Shown in pieces: positions 5,701 to 8,868 of a DNA stretch of 8,868 nt. The notes under the pieces are model-generated. The model had not been told where the DNA came from. It ran no database searches and was given only the letters and a program-made list of their open reading frames with translations. Numbering within the stretch: position 1 is the stretch's first letter; each line of letters begins with the position of its first letter. A program made the position numbers and the translations under genes. This DNA is from Kiloniellaceae bacterium (GTDB taxonomy: Bacteria > Pseudomonadota > Alphaproteobacteria > Kiloniellales > Kiloniellaceae): contig JANQKX010000418.1 of the NCBI GenBank assembly GCA_028280915.1, forward strand, positions 1 through 8,868, written 5' to 3'.

Positions 5701-6933
5701 ATGCCCAAGGAAAAGCGTTCGCCACCCGTCGGCTCCAACGATAATGCGACCGAGGCGGCCGAAGGCTTTGCCGATCCCGCCGCTGATGAGCGGGTAAAGG
5801 CGCCCTTGGGCGTGGCGCTGCAAAGCGACGGGGAAATCGCCGACTGGACCGACCACTACTTCGTGCGCACCAAAAAGGCGGTGGGGCGCTTCGGCGACGT
5901 GCCCGTGACCTACGCGGTTTTCATGCGCCGCCCGGTGGTGAGCGCGCCCCGTCTGGCCTTTGATTGGCTGCGCGACGTGGCCGCGGCCCGCGGCGTGGCG
6001 GTGGACATCGACCTAAGCTACGGGGAAGGGCGTTGGGTCGGTGCCGGCGAGCCCATTGCCTACGTGACCGGCCCCCTCTCTCAGCTGGTGGATCTGGAAA
6101 CCCTCCTGCTGCAGAAACTGGGGCCGGCCTGTGTGGCCGCCTACAACGCCTATACCATGTGCGCGGACCTGCCCGGCGTGGCTTTCCTGGCCATGGACGC
6201 GCGTCACTGCGCCGGGACGGAAATGGCCCAGTTGATGGCCTACGCGGCCTCGGTGGGCTCGGCCCGGGCCCAGCGCAAGGTGGGCGCCACCGGATTTGTT
6301 GCCAACGCCACGGAGGCAACGGCCCACTTTTTTCCCGCCGCCCGGGCCAAGGGCACCATGCCCCATGCCTTCATCGGCTACGCCGGCTCCACCCTGCGGG
6401 CGGCCGAAATGTACGACGAAACTTTCCCCGACGAGCCCATGACCGTGCTGGTGGACTATTTTGCCCGCGAGGTCACCGACGCCTTGACCGTCTGCCGGCG
6501 CTTTCCCGCCAAGGCCGGCCGGGGCGAGCTGTCGGTCCGGCTGGACACGCCGGGCAGCCGTTTCGTGGAAGGTCTGGACCCGCCCGGTTCCTATGCGGTG
6601 CTGGAGCGGCACGTGCCGGCGGCCATCCGCGGCTACCGCTCGGAATCCGAACTGCGCTATCTGGTGGGCCCAGGCGTTTCCGCCGCCGCCATTTGGCACC
6701 TGCGGGAGGCCCTGGACCGGGAGGGCTTCGATAAGGTGAAGATCGTCGCGTCCTCGGGCTTCAACCCGGCCAAATGCAAACTCATGGCCGAAGCCAAGGC
6801 GCCTATTGACGTGATCGGGACGGGTAGCTATCTGCCTGATAGGTGGTCGGAGACCTATGCCACCGCCGATATCGTGGAATACGACGGCCAGCCGCGGGTT
6901 AAGGTCGGTCGGGAGTTCTTGTTGCGCAAATGA
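5701..6933 (+). CDS. pncB: Nicotinate phosphoribosyltransferase family protein
   Basis: 410 residues. The family joins nicotinate to PRPP, giving nicotinate mononucleotide for NAD salvage. Seen here: a TDHYFVRT start of the fold near residue 50, a MDARHC/AGTEMAQLMAYAASVGSA core, GTMPHAF with His222 in the place of the family's GTMAHSF loop, DYFAREVTDAL, SSGFNP near residue 351 and VIGTGSYLPDRW near 373; the last two resemble the phosphate-binding ends of the NAPRT/QPRT barrel. It is shorter than many bacterial PncB proteins and looks closer to the compact NAPRT-like branch, so another pyridine or related base as substrate is possible. The first 45 or so residues are polar and poorly conserved. 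The start is the only early ATG, with GGGGG at 5691-5695. It is 52 bases downstream of the DAHP synthase gene, possibly co-transcribed, and overlaps sufE by 4 bases (ATGA). Confidence 0.82.
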   Translation: MPKEKRSPPVGSNDNATEAAEGFADPAADERVKAPLGVALQSDGEIADWTDHYFVRTKKAVGRFGDVPVTYAVFMRRPVVSAPRLAFDWLRDVAAARGVAVDIDLSYGEGRWVGAGEPIAYVTGPLSQLVDLETLLLQKLGPACVAAYNAYTMCADLPGVAFLAMDARHCAGTEMAQLMAYAASVGSARAQRKVGATGFVANATEATAHFFPAARAKGTMPHAFIGYAGSTLRAAEMYDETFPDEPMTVLVDYFAREVTDALTVCRRFPAKAGRGELSVRLDTPGSRFVEGLDPPGSYAVLERHVPAAIRGYRSESELRYLVGPGVSAAAIWHLREALDREGFDKVKIVASSGFNPAKCKLMAEAKAPIDVIGTGSYLPDRWSETYATADIVEYDGQPRVKVGREFLLRK

Positions 6934-7400
6934 ACGAAATGCATCATCCAGTCGGACAGAGCGTCGCTCCGGAAGCCGTCGCTTCGGAAGTTGAGGAGCT
7001 CATCGAAAATTTCCAGTACCTCGACAGCTGGGAAGACCGCTTCCGCTACGTCATCGACCTGGGGCGGCAATTGCCGCCCATGGAGGACGGCGCCAAGACG
7101 GCCGAGACCAAGGTGGACGGCTGCACCAGCCAAGTTTGGATCCAGCCCCAAGTGGGGGAGGGGGAACCGCCCCGGCTCACCTTTCTCGCCGACAGCGATG
7201 CTCACATCGTGCGCGGCCTGATCGCCATCCTGCTCACCATCTATTCCGGCCGGACCGCGCAGGAAATCCTCGCCGTGGATGCCAAGCCGATCATCGCCCA
7301 ACTGGGCTTCGAACAGCACCTCAGCCCCAACCGGGCCAACGGCCTCTACGCCATGGTCGCCCGCATCCGCAAATTGGCCGCGGACTCCCTGGCGGCGTAG
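6930..7400 (+). CDS. sufE: SufE family cysteine desulfurase-associated sulfur acceptor
   Basis: 156 residues. SufE takes persulfide sulfur from the cysteine desulfurase SufS and passes it to the SufBCD scaffold for Fe-S cluster assembly in the cytoplasm. The catalytic Cys65 lies in VDGCTSQVWIQP, the diagnostic SufE motif. The N-terminal helix region EELIENFQYLDSWEDRFRYVIDLGRQLPPM and the later RGLIAILLTIYSGRTAQEIL followed by LSPNRANGLYAMVARIR are typical. The start ATG overlaps the TGA of the preceding phosphoribosyltransferase (ATGA at 6930-6933), suggesting translational coupling; the nearest SD-like GGGAG is about 15 bases upstream. ATG 6939 would be an alternative start. No sufS or sufBCD gene is in the window, so this is a detached sufE copy. 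CsdE is the nearest alternative name. Confidence 0.93.
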   Translation: MNEMHHPVGQSVAPEAVASEVEELIENFQYLDSWEDRFRYVIDLGRQLPPMEDGAKTAETKVDGCTSQVWIQPQVGEGEPPRLTFLADSDAHIVRGLIAILLTIYSGRTAQEILAVDAKPIIAQLGFEQHLSPNRANGLYAMVARIRKLAADSLAA

Positions 7401-7437
7401 AACTGAAGATGATCAAGCAGTTGGGCGAGGCAATCCG

Positions 7438-8076
7438 CTAGTTAAACCGCGGCTTGCAGTCGGCGTGCTTCCAATGGACCACGCCTTGTTCGGTGATCCG
7501 GTATAGGCCGGGTGCGCCGGCGGGGGCTGAGTTTGCCGCCAGGTTATGAGCCACAAGATCATTTATGGCGACTTCCACCAAAGGCAAATCCACATCAGCC
7601 ATGCCAGCAATCCGGGTTGCCGGAACGTAGCCGTCCTTTTTGGCAAACTCATACAAGCCGCCCAATACCTTCACGCTATCCGAAGCGCAGTTGTACGAAA
7701 CTGCTCCTGCGGAGTAGGAGTTGTCTATAAGGTAACCGCTATCGTCTGTCTTCGGTCCCAAATTTTGTTCTGACTTGACGATGGTTTGCTTCGCCGTGTT
7801 CGTGACCGCCTCCGCTTTAACGGTGATATTGTGGGTCACGCCTGTACCGCCGTTGAATTTGGGTGGGTTGCTAATGAACTGAAAGTGTTGTTCCGCCAGC
7901 AGGAGAACCAGTCCAGCGCCAATCGCTACGGAAACCCAGTAAAGCCAGTTTCTTCTTGGGCGTTCGTGGTGATGTTGCTCAAAGGTTATGGTTGTGTTGA
8001 CGTTCTGCCGCGTAGATTTTTTGGTGTTGCTGCGGCTTTCATCCTTCTTTTGATCGGGTGTCGGATCGTCGTTCAT
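7438..8076 (-). CDS. Unrecognised single-pass membrane protein with probable extracytoplasmic winged-helix-like domain
   Basis: 212 residues; I do not recognise the family. Residues 1-43 are polar and charged (NDDPTPDQKKDESRSNTKK, then HHHERPRR). Residues 44-62 (WLYWVSVAIGAGLVLLLAE) form one membrane helix. A linker with Asn/Thr-rich sequence follows (about 65-128). Residues 134-203 look like a winged helix: a first helix VLGGLYEFAKKDGY, then TRIAGMADVDLPLVEVAINDLVAHN as a helix-turn-helix-like pair, and LYRITEQGVVHW as a wing and strand. The positive charges before the helix predict N-in/C-out, which would place this fold outside the cytoplasm. The only two cysteines, C130 and C207, bracket the domain and could form a disulfide there. 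Base composition is less GC-rich than the neighbours. The ribosome site is weak. It is convergent with sufE, with a 37-base gap. The winged-helix reading is inference from sequence pattern alone. Confidence 0.72.
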   Translation of the reverse strand: MNDDPTPDQKKDESRSNTKKSTRQNVNTTITFEQHHHERPRRNWLYWVSVAIGAGLVLLLAEQHFQFISNPPKFNGGTGVTHNITVKAEAVTNTAKQTIVKSEQNLGPKTDDSGYLIDNSYSAGAVSYNCASDSVKVLGGLYEFAKKDGYVPATRIAGMADVDLPLVEVAINDLVAHNLAANSAPAGAPGLYRITEQGVVHWKHADCKPRFN

Positions 8077-8083
8077 CTTAGCT

Positions 8084-8105
8084 AAAATTCATCATGCTGA
8101 ATTTT
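8084..8105. promoter_or_regulatory. Perfect 8-bp inverted repeat upstream of the membrane/winged-helix gene
   Basis: AAAATTCA (8084-8091) and TGAATTTT (8098-8105) are exact reverse complements with a 6-base spacer. The repeat ends 8 bases before the ATG of the minus-strand gene and lies just downstream of a GATAAT hexamer (8114 to 8109 on the minus strand), the usual place for a repressor operator. It could also be a 5'-UTR hairpin that affects translation. Confidence 0.45.
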
Positions 8106-8108
8106 GGA

Positions 8109-8137
8109 ATTATCCTTTCAAAATCGAATAGAGAATA
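8109..8137 (-). promoter_or_regulatory. Candidate promoter for the 212-residue membrane protein gene
   Basis: On the minus strand GATAAT (8114 to 8109) is one base off the TATAAT consensus. A 17-base spacer would place TATTCT (8137 to 8132) at -35, a poor match to TTGACA. The call rests on the -10 element and its distance from the ATG at 8076. Confidence 0.3.
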
Positions 8138-8217
8138 CTCGAATAAGGGGATTAATATATAAAAAAACATTTTTTGGACAGAAAAACTATCTTAAAAATA
8201 GTGAAATAAAAAAATAT

Positions 8218-8240
8218 CCTCTTATAAGGAGAGGTTTTTT
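8218..8240. terminator. Bidirectional intrinsic terminator-like hairpin
   Basis: CCTCT at 8218-8222 pairs with AGAGG at 8230-8234, with one further T-G pair inside, and T6 follows at 8235-8240. On the other strand the same hairpin is followed by ATATTTTTTT. It therefore fits an intrinsic terminator in both directions. No plus-strand gene ends here, so it may insulate the PhyH gene, or end a short unannotated RNA. Confidence 0.5.
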
Positions 8241-8322
8241 CAAAATCCCGATCGCTGGTTCAAAAAATCTCGATTTACAGGGCGCGCGCTGCTGGACTAG
8301 CGTTTTAGCCAGGAGACTTGCC

Positions 8323-8355
8323 ATGTTTGGGAGGTTTGCATGGGCCATTATCTGA
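8323..8355 (+). other. Candidate 10-codon leader ORF overlapping the PhyH start
   Basis: An ATG at 8323 has AGGAG at 8311-8315 seven bases upstream and encodes MFGRFAWAII before TGA at 8353-8355. It overlaps the PhyH start codon (8340) in another frame and contains that gene's own ribosome site. Its spacing is good for translation, but so short a frame could be chance. Confidence 0.25.
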
Positions 8356-8868
8356 GCGACGCGCAGAAAAAGACCTTTGACCAGCAGGGCTTTTTGGTTG
8401 TCGAGGGGCTTCTGGGAGAGGAGGATTTGCGGCCCCTGGAGGCGGAATACGCCGACCTCCTGGACGGCCGAGCCACGGCGCTCCAAGCCGCGGGCAAGAT
8501 TACCGACACTTACACCGATCTTGCCTTTGCCGAGCGTTATGAGCGCCTTTTGGCCGACTACCCGCCGCTCACCAATTACTGCAACATCTCCTTGCCCTTG
8601 ATCAACGGGCCCATCGACCCGGCCGACTTCCATATGAACGCGGGCCCGGCGGTCTTCGGCCTGCTGCGCAATGAAAAGATCCTGGACGTGGTGGAAAGCG
8701 TGCTGGGGCCGGAAATCGCCGCTAGCCCCGTCCAGCAGATGCGCATGAAGCCGCCGACCCGGCGCTTGGACGGGGAAAGCCTGACCCACTCCAACGTGGG
8801 GCCGACCACCTGGCACCAGGACATCGTCGCCCTCCTGCCCGAGGCGGACGACACGGACCAGGTCACCA
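8340..8868 (+). CDS. Phytanoyl-CoA dioxygenase (PhyH) family protein (partial, N-terminal part)
   Basis: The frame is open from ATG 8340 to the window end, 176 codons without a stop; family members are commonly about 250-300 residues, so the C-terminal part lies beyond the window. GGGAGG at 8329-8334, 5 bases upstream, is a strong ribosome site. The N terminus, LSDAQKKTFDQQGFLVVEGL, is the usual PhyH opening. WHQD near residue 160 carries the HxD part of the 2-His-1-carboxylate Fe(II) site; the distal His and the 2-oxoglutarate-binding Arg are expected downstream. QQMRMKPP just before it is also typical. These are non-haem Fe(II)/2-oxoglutarate oxygenases that hydroxylate diverse small molecules. 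Despite the family name, bacterial members rarely act on phytanoyl-CoA, and the substrate here cannot be deduced. It is divergent from the membrane protein gene. Confidence 0.88.
   Translation, partial: MGHYLSDAQKKTFDQQGFLVVEGLLGEEDLRPLEAEYADLLDGRATALQAAGKITDTYTDLAFAERYERLLADYPPLTNYCNISLPLINGPIDPADFHMNAGPAVFGLLRNEKILDVVESVLGPEIAASPVQQMRMKPPTRRLDGESLTHSNVGPTTWHQDIVALLPEADDTDQVT

Larger units (their letters stand above)
8077..8339. other. AT-rich intergenic stretch
   Basis: These 263 bases separate two divergent genes. Bases 8101-8160 contain 16 G/C and 8161-8220 only 11 G/C, against strongly GC-rich coding sequence on both sides. The stretch contains an 8-bp inverted repeat, a 7-base direct repeat (TCGAATA at 8124 and 8139), several A/T homopolymer runs, and a terminator-like hairpin. 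I see no convincing gene; a plus-strand frame at 8104-8355 is only low-complexity Lys/Ile-rich translation of AT-rich DNA. It may be a silencer-bound or horizontally acquired segment. Confidence 0.6.

Noticed and set aside
5964..6734. Plus- and minus-strand open frames (5964-6734 plus, 6013-6699 minus) within the phosphoribosyltransferase gene
   Set aside because: Both are Gly/Arg/Pro-rich or His-rich shadows of the conserved frame, with no domain content.
7409..7441. Ten-codon ATG frame (MIKQLGEAIR) between sufE and the membrane protein gene
   Set aside because: No ribosome site of note, and it overlaps the stop of the convergent gene; nothing beyond chance supports it.
8104..8355. 83-codon plus-strand frame starting at TTG in the AT-rich region
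   Set aside because: Lys/Ile/Asn-rich translation of AT-rich DNA, no ribosome site, it contains the terminator hairpin and overlaps the PhyH start. Only its last ten codons, from ATG 8323, have a credible start signal.
8187..8816. 209-codon minus-strand open frame opposite the PhyH gene
   Set aside because: The plus frame has a strong ribosome site, the PhyH N-terminal pattern and the WHQD iron motif. The minus frame runs into the AT-rich stretch and shows no domain.

Overview
The window reads as chromosomal DNA of a GC-rich alphaproteobacterium. A Rhodospirillales-like member is my best guess, inferred from the plant-type (class II) DAHP synthase, the glutathione reductase next to it, the short nicotinate phosphoribosyltransferase, and G/C-biased third codon positions. 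No rRNA, tRNA, CRISPR array, transposase or integrase is visible.

Layout. (1) 1-722: the C-terminal half of a succinate-semialdehyde dehydrogenase (gabD), cut by the window edge and followed by two stem-loops, the second with a T tract. (2) 835-1215: a small tandem-ACT-domain protein that starts 15 bases after that terminator. (3) 1314-2309, minus strand: a secreted Asn/Tyr/Gly-rich protein of about 12.5 curlin-type repeats, convergent with the ACT gene. (4) 2310-2625: a 316-base divergent intergenic region. (5) 2626-3993: glutathione reductase (gor), followed by a strong stem-loop. (6) 4254-5651: class II DAHP synthase, the first step of the shikimate pathway. (7) 5701-6933: a nicotinate phosphoribosyltransferase family protein, then by a 4-base stop/start overlap (8) sufE at 6930-7400. 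(9) 7438-8076, minus strand: an unrecognised single-pass membrane protein with a probable winged-helix fold on its extracytoplasmic side. (10) 8077-8339: a very AT-rich stretch (27 G/C in the 120 bases 8101-8220) with a perfect inverted repeat, a -10-like hexamer and a bidirectional terminator-like hairpin. (11) 8340 to the end: the N-terminal part of a phytanoyl-CoA dioxygenase (PhyH) family Fe(II)/2-oxoglutarate enzyme.

Most genes are core metabolism: GABA/succinate-semialdehyde catabolism, thiol redox, aromatic amino acids, NAD salvage and Fe-S assembly. They form short transcription units rather than one pathway. The only clearly coupled pair is the phosphoribosyltransferase and sufE. Two minus-strand genes look accessory: the curlin-repeat protein, a likely functional amyloid with no Csg export genes in view, and the membrane/winged-helix protein with its AT-rich upstream region. 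They hold the best candidates for something undescribed. I do not see a complete new multi-gene system.
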